NCBI GenBank assembly: GCA_963921195.1
Contig: OY992537.1
Span: 132,392,694-132,456,693, forward strand
Direction: 5' to 3'
From: Pegoplata infirma
Lineage: Eukaryota; Arthropoda; Insecta; Diptera; Anthomyiidae
DNA length: 64,000 nucleotides
Part shown: positions 35,165-46,200 of the stretch, one piece after another
Numbering within the stretch: the stretch's first letter is position 1
Layout: every line of letters starts with the position of its first letter
Notes under the pieces: generated by a model
Databases searched by the model: none
Seen by the model: only the letters and a program-made list of their open reading frames with translations
Told to the model about the DNA's origin: nothing
Position numbers and translations under genes: made by a program

Positions 35165-35610
35165 GAGTAAATTTAATAGAACTCACACTCACGTGCACTC
35201 ACGCAAGCTTCACTCACACTCACTTTGACTCACGCTCACAAAACTCTTATTTACACAAATTTCAAAAACTAAAATTTCAAAAATCTTTCAAAATTTTCAG
35301 CAAAATTTACAGTTGATTGAAATTTTACATTTTTTTTTGCTTTTTTTCGGGACGAAATCGTAAGTTAAGCTAAGTTTTACAATTTTTTTTGTTGCTTTTT
35401 TTAGTACCAAAGGAAATATGAAGAGCAAATAAATCACGCAAACTCACGCAAAAAAATCGACTCACGCACACTCACTCACGCAAAAATCTTACTCACACAC
35501 ACTCACTCACGCAATTTTTTTCTCCACTCACACTCACTCATAATCACGTGAGTAAAATTGAATTCAGTCACACTCACGCGTGATCACGCGTGAATCACGT
35601 GAATCACGCT
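35165..35610. repeat. CACTCAC-rich degenerate minisatellite
   Basis: Runs of CACTCACACTCACG and variants at 34955-34970, 35180-35235 and 35455-35600, with AATCACGTGAGTAAA-type phrases. Inverse-strand relatives occur at 30955-31050 and 27480-27535. No gene is visible. Confidence 0.65.
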
Positions 35611-36017
35611 CTAATCTGCTCATGTGCCCATTTCTAGTTTCAACCTCTATAAGGCTTGGCCTATGATTAAAAGAAAATGAATGACAAATGTTGCTGTCAT
35701 CTGCATAAGAATATATAGGATTGAAAGTTTGACTTTTTTTACTTTTTAAAAGCGAATATCTCAAAAACGGTACTTGCTAGAACAATTTCGATGGTAGATT
35801 TGGAATTAGGAGACCAAAATCTATAAGGACCAGGTAGATATTTCACTGGGATGTTTTTATTGTCGAACAGTATAGTCAATTTAACTCTATATTTGAAAAT
35901 TTTTAACAGATAGCAGCCGCCACGTTTTGATCTTATGATATTCTGTGTAATATTTGCTCCTAACTGCCTGCCTGCCTTAACCGCAGATTCCCCTTCCTTT
36001 TTTTGGAAAATTTTTAG

Positions 36018-36160
36018 GTTATAGTAGGTCTTGTAGAGCGTAAGCTTGAAAACAAACAAAATTGGGCTCTGTAGCTACAATAGCACTTATTATATTAAAT
36101 TTTTAAGGTTCAAGAGTGTTGCGATTTGGAGATTTTGGGGGAAATTGTAAAAAATTTTGA
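36018..36160. repeat. Direct repeat flanking the palindromic element, left copy
   Basis: GTAGGTCTTGTAGAGC, AGCTTGAAAACAAAC, GGCTCTGTAGCTAC and GGAGATTTTGGGGGAAA occur in the same order at 38397-38520. The two copies bracket the tRNA-like segment and the 1.7-kb palindrome. Diverged. Confidence 0.7.
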
Positions 36161-36349
36161 TTTTGAGCAATCCCATTGTTGTCCCAACATAAAAATGTGC
36201 AAAAACGAGACAAAGAGAGATTAAGGAATGTTGTTGTTTTTAAGAATCGTAATTGTTGGTGTAAAATAAAAATCTTCTGTTGACGTCACACACTTAACAT
36301 CTGTAATGAAATACGAACAAACCAACTTCTGCTGTTAGTTTGTCAAGCA

Positions 36350-36430
36350 GGGCGATAGCTCAGATGGTAGAGTACTTGCTTTGCAAACTGATGGAAAATT
36401 TGAAGAACGTGGGTTCTATTCCACTCAGAG
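36350..36430 (+). ncRNA. tRNA-Ala-like sequence (decayed or SINE head)
   Basis: GGGCGATAGCTCAGATGGTA carries a good box A, TTGCTTTGCAA looks like an Ala(UGC) anticodon arm, and GGGTTCTATTCC resembles box B with the conserved GA changed to TA. The anticodon 3' stem does not pair and about 10 extra bases sit in the variable region, so I do not call it a functional tRNA. Confidence 0.5.
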
Positions 36431-36482
36431 TTAAGTCTGTTGATGAAAAAACATATAAAAAAAAAAACAGTCTTACAAATAA

Positions 36483-38188
36483 CACTGCACAACAAAATCA
36501 AATTTTTTCCAAAATTACAAGGTCAGACCAAAAAATTTTGATAGAAGAGACAAAAATAAAATACACGTGTATCGGCGTTTTGAAAGTTTACATCTGGGTT
36601 TCATTTTAGGGGGAGGTAAAGTTTCGCCCAAATGCAGATGTTGTATTGTCAATCGTCATTGAATATCGAGTGAAGCTTACGTTTAAAGTATATGGTGTGT
36701 TCAGAAAATTTATATAAAATGTTACGGAGAACATTTTTGTGGAATATATTAACCCTCTAGCTTCTCACGATAAGGGTCTTTTTTGTCCTTCTTTTCAAAA
36801 AGAGCAAAAAACACCATTAAAAAAGGGATTTAAGGGGTTTGAATGTTCAGAAAAAATATTCGCCGTAAAATTTTACTATAAGGCCTTGAATACACCAAAA
36901 CGGAAAACTCAACCAGAAGGTCAGAAATAAGACACAACAAAAGAGATCTTAGGGTTAATTTCGCATTTATTAAAAAATCGAGTAAAGCTTACGTTTAAAG
37001 TATATGGTGTGTTCAGCAAATTTATGTAAAATGTTACGGAGAACATTTTTGTAGAATATATTAACCCTCTAACTCCTCAAGATAAGGGTCTTTTTTGTCC
37101 TTCTTTTTAAAAAGAGCAAAAAACACCATTAAAACAGGGATTTAAGGGGTTTTAATGTTCCGCAAAAATATCCGCCGTGAAATTTTACTATAAGTCACTG
37201 AACACACCAAAACAGAAAACTCAACAAGAAAGTCAGATATAAGACACAACAAAAGAGAGCTTAGGGTTAATTTCGCATTTATTAAGAAAATCGGGTAAAG
37301 CTTACGTTTAAAGTATATGGTGTGTTCAGCAAATTTATGTAAAATATTACGGAGAACATTTTTGTAGAATATGTTAACCCTCTAACTCCTCAAGATAAGG
37401 GTCTTTTTTTTCCTTCTTTTAAAAAAGAGCAAAGAACGCCACTAAAACATGGATTTTTTGGATAAAAATATTCGCCGTGAAATTTTACTATAATTCCCTT
37501 TCACGGCAAATATTTTTGCGGACCATTTTAACCCCTTAAATAGCGGTTTTAATGGTGTTTTTGCTCTTTTTCAAAAGAAGGACAAGAAAGACCCTTACCT
37601 CGAGGAGCTAGAAGGTTAACATATTCTACAAAAATGTTCTCCGTAACATTTTACATAAAATAGCTTTACACACCATATACTTTAAACGTTAGCTTAACCC
37701 GATTTTCTTAATAAATGCGAAACTAACCCTAAGCTCTCTTTTGTTGTGTCTTATTTCTGACTTTCTTGTTAAGTTTTCCGTTTTGGTGTATTCAGGGACT
37801 TATATTAAAATTTCACGGCGCATATTTTTGCGGAACATTCAAACCCCTTAAATCCCTGTTTTAATGGTGTTTTTTGCTCTTTTTGAAAAGAAGGACAAAA
37901 AAGACCCTTATCTTGAGGAGTTAGAGGGTTAACATATTCCACAAAAATGTTCTCCGTAACATTTTACATAAATTTGCTTAACACACCATATACTTAAAAC
38001 GTAAGCTTCACTCGATATTCAATGACGATTTACAATACAACATTTGCATTTGGGGGAAACTTCGCCTCCCCCTAAAATGAAACCCAGATGTAAACTTTCA
38101 AAACGCTGATACACGTGTATTTTTTTTTTGTCTCTTCTATCAAAATTTTTTGGTCTGACCTTGTAATTTTTTTTTGTGTTGTACAGTG
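36483..38188. mobile_element. 1.7-kb palindromic (foldback-like) element, TAA duplication
   Basis: The ends CACTGCACAACAAAA and inverted CACTGTACAACACAAAA are flanked by TAA on both sides (36480-36482, 38189-38191). The arms mirror each other for the whole length: a unique outer arm of about 240 bp, then tandem units of 312-313 bp. These start near GTTACGGAGAACATTTTTG at 36721, 37033 and 37346 and run inverted from 37640 and 37950. The centre lies near 37490. Units contain AAAAAGAGCAAAAAACACCA and TAACCCTCTA phrases. No open frame of note. CACTG ends with a 3-bp TSD suggest a CACTA/CMC-like mobiliser. Confidence 0.9.
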
Positions 38189-38396
38189 TAATCAAACAAT
38201 TTAAATCTAATGTAATTTTCTCCACTGATAACGTAGAGGTGGCTACAGAAACCATGGTCTGGAATAAATCCACATTAAAAATAATCTTTAGAAATACAAT
38301 GTTTTCTTCTTCAATCACAAACCCTTAATAAAAAATTTAGAATTTATTCTTTCCTTAAAATAAGGGAGGTAACCCTTATTTTTTTTAATTTTTTGG

Positions 38397-38520
38397 TTAT
38401 TGTAGGTCTTGTAGAGCATATTATGAGCTTCAAAACAAACCAAAAATGGGCTTTCTAGCTACCAACGATATTAAATTTGTACGGTGTAAAGTGTGGCGAC
38501 TGGGAGATTTTGGGGGAAAA
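38397..38520. repeat. Direct repeat flanking the palindromic element, right copy
   Basis: Partner of 36018-36160 in the same orientation, with shared phrases including GTAGGTCTTGTAGAGC and GGAGATTTTGGGGGAAA. Diverged by substitutions and small gaps. Confidence 0.7.
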
Positions 38521-38639
38521 ATTGACCCTCCGTATTTTCGGCCCCTGTTTACTTAGAGGGCTGAAAATTTGCATTTGTTAGTTTTTTACGTAGTGTAAGA
38601 ACTAAACCAAATTTTATTTATGATTGATTTAACTAAGAA

Positions 38640-39197
38640 TGACCCCAAGAAGAGAGCTTGTTATTTTTAATTTTTGCTACCTCTTAATTGACGAGAATTC
38701 CTAGTAATTTAACGAGCTTTTTACCAATAATATTGTAATTTTACAAGCTTTTTACCAATAAAATTGAAAATTTACAACTTTTTTGACGCGATAAAACTTC
38801 AAAGAAATTCTCGTGACTTTACCAAGTTTTATTCTGCCTCCTTTGTAACGAGAATTCCTCTTAAAACTACTAGTTTTCTTTGTAATTTTACAAGCTTTTT
38901 ACCAACAATTTACAACTTTTTTGGAGCATTAAAACTTACAAAGAATTCTCGTAAATATACTAGATTTTTTTGTAAAATTATCTTGGAAATTTGTAAAATT
39001 ACAAAAAAAATTGTAAAATTACAAACAAATGTAATATTTCAAAAAAAAATTTAAAATTACAAACAAATGTAAAATTACAAAAAAAAATTAAATTTGGTCG
39101 AAGATTTTTTGTAAAAAACAAGGAAACCTGTCAAATATTGGTAAAATGGGATTACGAGACTTTTTCTAGTAATTTAACAAGGTTTTTTTTTTGAGTG
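38640..39197. mobile_element. CACTC-family element, left end not found
   Basis: The right end TTTTTTTTTTGAGTG is followed by TA (39198-39199). The interior has CGAGAATTCCT, TTTTACAAGCTTTTTACCAA and GACGCGATAAAACTT phrases, the same composition as the elements at 42418-42893 and 42896-49007. The left terminus is missing. Confidence 0.6.
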
Positions 39198-39199
39198 TA

Positions 39200-40375
39200 C
39201 GAAATAAAATGTTGGATTTTAAAAGGATTTTCTTAATTTCGTAAATTTTCACAAGTGTTTTCTAATCTTATTTTCATAAAATAAACGAAACTTTTGTATA
39301 TTTTACGAATGAAATAGCTATAAAAGTTAATTTCGTAAAATAATGCATAGATTTTTTTGCGTGTAGTTTTAACTTTATTTTTCTTTTTAGCGTTTTAAGA
39401 CTTGAAATTTAATTTACCACCTGTAAATCAAGATGTTTAAATGTTTTAATATAAATTTAAAAATCTATCAAAAAGGTGAAATTTAACAATACAATTAAAT
39501 GTTTCTAGAAACATGATAATGTCCTTTAATTTTTACTAGTTTTTTTGTTTGTGGATTATTTATTTCACCCTTTAACAACGTCATTATGGATAACGTCCTT
39601 ATGGGTGTATGATAATGATGATGATGACGATTATTATCACTGGTAAATATACGAATTGGTAGTATGTATGTATAATATTGTGGTAGTACCTTTCTTTAGT
39701 GTAGGACTCTAGTTACTATACAACTCACAAGTGTGTCTGACATTGCATGACGTGAATAAAAACGTGTATCCACACGTACAAGTTGTACTACCTATGTATT
39801 TGTGTGTCAGTCGTACACAAAAATATCCCAAAACATTAAAAAAAAGAACGAAAGGACAAAAAAATAAAAAAACATACAACAATGACAACACATACACATA
39901 TACACGTACAACATACAAGTTGACTTTTATAGAGTCGCAATCACAATAAAAGAGTCTATTATCCTTTTGCATTTCATTTGTTGTTATTTTCTGTTTTCTG
40001 TTTTTATTTTTTCTACTTTTCGGAAGGATCGATATCCATTAGGAAAATTAAAATTGTGGCAGAGGCAATGAACGTAAAACGGAAACGTCCACCATTGTAT
40101 CAGCTCAGTCACATGTATACACAAACACACCTACACACACATATGTATGTATAAATATATAAAAATTACATTCAATATACACTGGAATATAAAATAGTAC
40201 ATCAAACAACAGAACAAAAAACAAAAAAACAGACGACTCGTCAATAAACAAATGAATAGCAAGTGGCAACAAAGCAACAAAACAATTTTCAACAACAACA
40301 AATAAATACAGGAGACGCAACATTAAATGACACACTCACTAATACATTGAATTTCATAGACATAAGCACATATGT
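39200..40375. other. Non-coding, apparently unique, with CA and GAT microsatellites
   Basis: GATGATGATGAC (about 39615), CACATATACACGT-type runs (39890-39920) and CACACCTACACACACAT (40128-40142) are present. Nothing coding was recognised. Confidence 0.4.
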
Positions 40376-41944
40376 ACTTACATTAGAGTGGCATTTTAAC
40401 TTCAACTTTGGATTTTCCCTAGTTTCAGGGCACATTTTTATTCTCCTAGGCCTAAAACTCATGTGCTACAGATTTGAGACCTATCGGATTTAACCCGTGG
40501 CGCCTTGCGATCAAAGTTTTCGGCTTTGAAAAGTTAAAAAAATGTGTACTGCGACACATCATATTTATTAATTTTGATGAGCGAAACAAATACTAAAAAA
40601 TCTTTAAAATCGGTCGAACGGTTTTCGAGATATCGCTATTTGAATTTGAAAAAATTGGCGGTTTTTTTCCTACGTTCAACTATTAAAAAAAAAATCTCAA
40701 AATTTCTTTCCCTTTCCGTTTTCATAGAGCTTGAGATAACCTTTCGAGTAAACTTAATTTGAGCACATTTTAACCTGTGACGCCCTTCGATCAAAGTATT
40801 GGATTTTTGGAAAATTTTCGCCGAAACTTTGGATTTTTGAAAAACTAAAAACACAGGCCGACAAAATTTGACAAAAGCCAAAATTTGTCGGCATTTGTCG
40901 CAACTCTATTTCTTAACAGGTTGAGTTGCGCTGAATCCGAATCTGTACTCAGAATTTCTCCATGACATCAGGTTTTCGAGATATCATAGCGATAAGTTAG
41001 AAAAACCATGTTTTCGCTATATTTAAGACGTTACTGCGCGAATTCACCTTTATTTCTAAAACCTGATTTTTTATTTATTTATTTAAAATAAATGTAATAT
41101 ATTGTTTTTTCTCTGAGATATCTTAACATGAAGTTTGAAAAAAATTTGGGTTTTCTGTTAGTTTTTGCTATCAATGCAAAGTCGACAGAATTTTCGCAAC
41201 ATTTCGCCTTTATTTTATGGCGAAATTATAAAAGTCTTAAATTCCCAATTTATAAGAAAAAATTCTTTTAAAATTGTTTAGATATCCTTTTTATTTCCTG
41301 AGATATCGTCCGTTCAATTTTATATGGTGTGTTTGATGAATACATACTACCACTCTCAGCCGAACAGTCACGAAACGAGGACAAACTTCAGGTTAAGATA
41401 TCTCAGAGATGAAACAAGATATTATAAAGGTTAAACCATCATTTTATAGGTAATTTGTAGGACTTTCAGACGGCATATATAGTTATAACGTCTCAAATAA
41501 GGTGAAAACCCTTTTTTTCAACTTCAAGATAAGATATCGCGACCTTAGAACAACAAGAAAACTAAGGTTGAATATTGTTAATCGCTTTACTAAGTCAGTT
41601 TTGACTAAATTTAAAAGCGGTTTTTTAATAATTTGAAATCAGTCCTTTAATTTTATTATGTATTTAAAAATATTCGCGCTACTATATTAGTTGCACAATT
41701 TGAGTCTCAAAAAGCAGATAGAACTCTGTTGCTCAACGATAAGTCACATGAATTTGGACAACATGGTTCTAACTGCCAAATAGAACCTTGTGTTTCTGTA
41801 AGAAATAGTTTTTTGCAGATAGATCCTTGTGTTATTTGGATTTGTATATAATACAACATTGGTTAATCAAAAATAAACCGAATTACAAGGTAAGTCTCCC
41901 TAGCGTCCACCTGGGATCTTCATAATATTTTTGTTATTCTGTAG

Positions 41945-42357
41945 CGCAGGAAAAATAATGTCACACGTTATTGAGGGGGATACATAAGGGGAAGAGAACG
42001 GTCCGTTTTTAGTCCCGGTAATGAGTATTTCATTGTAATGCTTTCATCATCGGGATGAGTTTTAATAAAATACTTCTTTACTAGGGGCATAATGGAATTT
42101 TTGCATTTTAGTAGCACAAGAATCGCTCCATGTTAACAATTTTTGATATTCTTGTCTTCGAATACTTTTTCGACAGTTTTTTTTGAAGGCTGATGCTATA
42201 TCGTTCACACTTCTTCCGCCTTATCGCATCTTTTAGCTACCCCAGTTACAGTATTTTTCTTCTCGTGTGCGTTGAAACTGTTTTCTGGAAGTCGCAAAAG
42301 CTTCAACCTAAGCCACTAGAGAAGAGACTCTTTATTTTGAATAAGTTTCAAGATAAG
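41945..42357 (-). pseudogene. Possible decayed protein-coding stretch, unrecognised
   Basis: The minus strand can be read in frame pieces with ordinary amino-acid composition: LRLPENSFNAHEKKNTVTGV, then DIASAFKKNCRKSIRRQEYQ, then KTHPDDESITMKYSLPGLKT. At least two frame changes join them. I do not recognise the family. It lies in the shell of the giant hAT-like element, so a decayed transposase or captured exon is possible; chance is also possible. Plus-strand splice-like GTAAG/TAG signals bracket it, but the plus-strand frames are closed. Confidence 0.3.
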
Positions 42358-42417
42358 GTAAGGCTCACGTGACTTTAAACACATATTTCTCATTACAGTT
42401 GGTTCTACACTCAAAAA

Positions 42418-42893
42418 AAACCTTGTCAAATTACTAGAAATTTTTTTTACAAATATTTGACAGTTTTCCTAGTTTTTTAACAAAAAATTTGTTATCGATA
42501 TTTAATTTTTTTTTTGTAATTTTACAAAAAAAATACAAAACAAAAAAAATAGTTGTGTCACGAGAGTTCCTTGTAAGCATTATCGCATCAAAAAAGTTGT
42601 AAATTTCCAATATTATTGGTAAAAAACTTGTAAAATAACAAAAAGCTCGTAATTTTTACTACCAATTCTGGTAAAATAGGAGGTAGCACAAAATCTAGTT
42701 AAGTTACGAGAAATCCCTGTAATTTTTATCGCGTCAAAAAGTTGTAAATGTACAATTTTATTGGTGAAAACTTGTAAATTGTGTATAACTTTACAAGCTT
42801 ATTACCAATAAAATTGTAGTTTTTACAAAATCGTAGCAAACAATCATTTTACAAGACTTTTTTGGTAACTTTACAAGATTTATTTTCTAAGTG
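42418..42893. mobile_element. CACTC-ended MITE, 476 bp, TA duplication
   Basis: Left CACTCAAAAAAAACCTTGTC; inverted right CACTTAGAAAATAAATCTTG. TA flanks both ends (42416-42417, 42894-42895). The interior has GTAAAATTACAA/TTGTAAATTTACA repeats in both directions. It shares its right TA with the next element. Confidence 0.82.
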
Positions 42894-43280
42894 TACACTC
42901 AAAAAAAACCTTGTCAAATTACTATAAAAACTCTCGTAATCCTATTTTAATTTGTGTTTTATTTGATCGAAATTTGCATTTTTTTTGTAAATTTACAATT
43001 TTATTGGTAAAACGTTAGTTATCCGCAGCCAAAATTTACGAAAAAATTTTATATTTACAAGAAAAAAATTATTGTTCACAAGGAATTCTAGTAATTTTAT
43101 AATAAAAACATAAATCTCGTAATTTTGACAAGGAATTCTCGTAAAATAGGATATAGCAACAAATCTAGTTGAGTAACGTGAATATCTTTTAAGTTTTATC
43201 GCGTCAAAAAAGCTGTAAATTTACAATTCTATTGGTAAAAAGCTTGTAAAATTACAAAAAATTTTTTGTTATTTTTACTA

Positions 43281-46200
43281 CACACAAAAAAAAATCGAGG
43301 TAATATTACCTAAATTTATAGTATAACTTTATCTAAGTGCCAAGATAACATAGAGCCTACAAAGTTTTTAGACAATATTACTAAAAAGCCAAGGTGATTT
43401 TTAAAAAATGATATGTTCGAAAAATTATCTATGCTTTTAGGAAATATTCCTAGGAAACTTTGTAAACTTTTTAAAGTTTAGCAGAGTAAAAATTTATATA
43501 TAAATTTTGGTAATTTATCTAAATTATTGTGTTAATACGCTAGGTATAAATAATTACACACTTTACTAAATTAAATAAATTAAAAAATTATTTGATTTTA
43601 TTATGTTTTTATAAATAAATTTAATCATGAATTACAATTATTGTTGTTATAGAAAGATTTTGAGAAATATTTTTCAAAAAATAAATTCTCAGATTCTGAG
43701 ACATTTTTTCTATAGAAAAATTCTCAGATTCTAAGACAGTTTTTTATAGAAAAATTCTCAGATTCTGAGACATTTTTCCTATAGAAAAATTCTCAGTCTC
43801 TGAGATAATTTTTTTATAGAAAAATTTTCCGATTCTGAGACATTTTTTCTATAGAAAAATTCTCAGATTCTGAGACATTTTTGCTATAGAAAAATTCTTA
43901 GATTCTGAAACATTTTTTTTATAGAAAAATTCTCAGATTCTGAGACATTTTTTCTATAGAAAAATTCTCAGATTCTGTGACATTTTTTCTATAGAACAAT
44001 TCTCAGATTCTGCGACATTATTTCTGTAGAAAATGTCTCAGATTCTGAGACATTTTTTCTATAGAAAAGTTCTCAGATTCTGAGACATTTCTTCTACATA
44101 AAAAAATTTTAAGATTCTGAGACATTTTTTCTATAGAAAAATTCTCAGATTCTGAGACATTTTTTCTATAGAAAAATTCTCAGATTCTGAGACATTTTTT
44201 CTACAGAAAAATTCTCAGATTCTGAGACATTTTTTCTATCGAAAAATTCTCAGATTCTGAGACTTTTTTCTATAAAAAAAATTCTCAGACTCTGAGACTT
44301 TTTTCTATAAAAAAAATTCTCAGACTCTGAGACTTTTTTCTATAAAAAAAATTCTCAGACTCTGAGACTTTTTTCTATAAAAAAAATTCTCAGACTCTGA
44401 GACTTTTTTCTATAGAAAAATTCTCAGATTCTGAGATATTTTTTCTATAGAAAAATTCTCAGATTCTTGGACATTTTTTCTATAGAAAAAATGAGATATT
44501 TTTTCTATAGAAAAATTCTCAGATTCTGAGATATTTTTTCTATAGAAAAATTCTCAGATTCTGAGATATTTTTTCTATAGAAAAATTCTCAGATTCTGGG
44601 ACATTTTTTCTATAGAAAAAATGTTCTCAGATTTGAGAATTTTTCTATAGAAAAAATGTCTCAGAATCTGAGAATTTTTCTAAAGAAAAAATGTCTCAGA
44701 ATCTTAAAATTTTTTTATGTAGAAGAAATGTCTCAGAATCTGAGAATTTTTCTATAGCAAAAATGTCTCAAAATCTGTAAATTTTTCTATAGAAAAAATG
44801 TCTCAGAATCTGAGAATTTTTCTATAGAAAAAATGTCTCAGAATCTGAGAATTTTTCTATAGAAAAAATGTCTCAGAATCTGAGAATTTTTCTATAGAAA
44901 AAATGTCTCAGAATCTGAGAATTTTTCTATAGAAAAAATGTCTCAGAATCTGAGAATTTTTCTATGGGAAAAATGTCTCAGAATCTGAGAACTTTTCTAT
45001 AGAAAAAATGTCTCAAAATCTGAGAATTTTTCAATAAAAAAAATGTCTCAGAATCTGAGAATTTTTTTTATAGAAAAAATGTCTCAGAATCTGAGAATTT
45101 TTCTATAGAAAAAATGTCTCAGAATCTGAGAATTTTTCTATAGAAAAAATGTCTCAGAATCTGAGAATTTTTCTAAAGAAAAAATGTCTCAGAATCTTAA
45201 AATTTTTTTATGTAGAAGAAATGTCTCAGAATCTGAGAATTTTTCTATAGCAAAAATGTCTCAAAATCTGTAAATTTTTCTATAGAAAAAATGTCTCAGA
45301 ATCTGAGAATTTTTCTATAGAAAAAATGTCTCAGAATCTGAGAATTTTTCTATAGAAAAAATGTCTCAGAATCTGAGAATTTTTCTATAGAAAAAATGTC
45401 TCAGAATCTGAGAATTTTTCTATAGAAAAAATGTCTCAGAATCTGAGAATTTTTCTATAGAAAAAATGTCTCAGAATCTGAGAATTTTTCTATAGAAAAA
45501 ATGTCTCAGAATCTGAGAATTTTTCTATGGGAAAAATGTCTCAGAATCTGAGAACTTTTCTATAGAAAAAATGTCTCAAAATCTGAGAATTTTTCAATAA
45601 AAAAAATGTCTCAGAATCTGAGAATTTTTTTTATAGAAAAAATGTCTCAGAATCTGAGAATTTTTCTATAGAAAAAATGTCTCAGAATCTGAGAATTTTT
45701 CTATAGAAAAAATGTCTCAGAATCTAAGAATTTTGCTATAGAAAAAATGTTTCAGAATCTGAGAATTTTTCTATAGAAAAAATGTCTCAGAATCTGAGAA
45801 TTTTTCTATAGAAAAAATGTCTCAGAATCTGAGAATTTTTCTATAGAAAAAATGTCTCAGAATCTGAGAATTTTTCTAAAGAAAAAATGTCTCAGAATCT
45901 GAGAATTTTTCTATAGAAAAAATGCCTCAGATTCTGAGAAATTTTCTATAGAAAAAATGTCTCAGAATCTGAGAATTTTTTTATGGAAAAAATGTCTCAG
46001 AATCTAAGAATTTTGCTATAGAAAAAATGTCTCAGAATCTGAGAATTTTTCTATAGAAAAAATGTCTCAGAATCTGAGAATTTTTCTATAGAAAAAATGT
46101 CTCAGAATCTGAGAATTTTTCTAAAGAAAAAATGTCTCAGAATCTGAGAATTTTTCTATAGAAAAAATGCCTCAGAATCTGAGAAATTTTCTATAGAAAA

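Noticed and set aside
36350..36430. Functional tRNA-Ala gene
   Set aside because: The anticodon stem does not pair, the variable region has extra bases and box B has lost its conserved GA.
36340..36609. 89-residue open frame over the tRNA-like region
   Set aside because: It overlaps a tRNA-like sequence and the end of a palindromic element; the reading has no protein-like features.
41945..42357. Plus-strand exon between two short introns
   Set aside because: All three plus-strand frames contain stops; kept only as a low-confidence decayed stretch.
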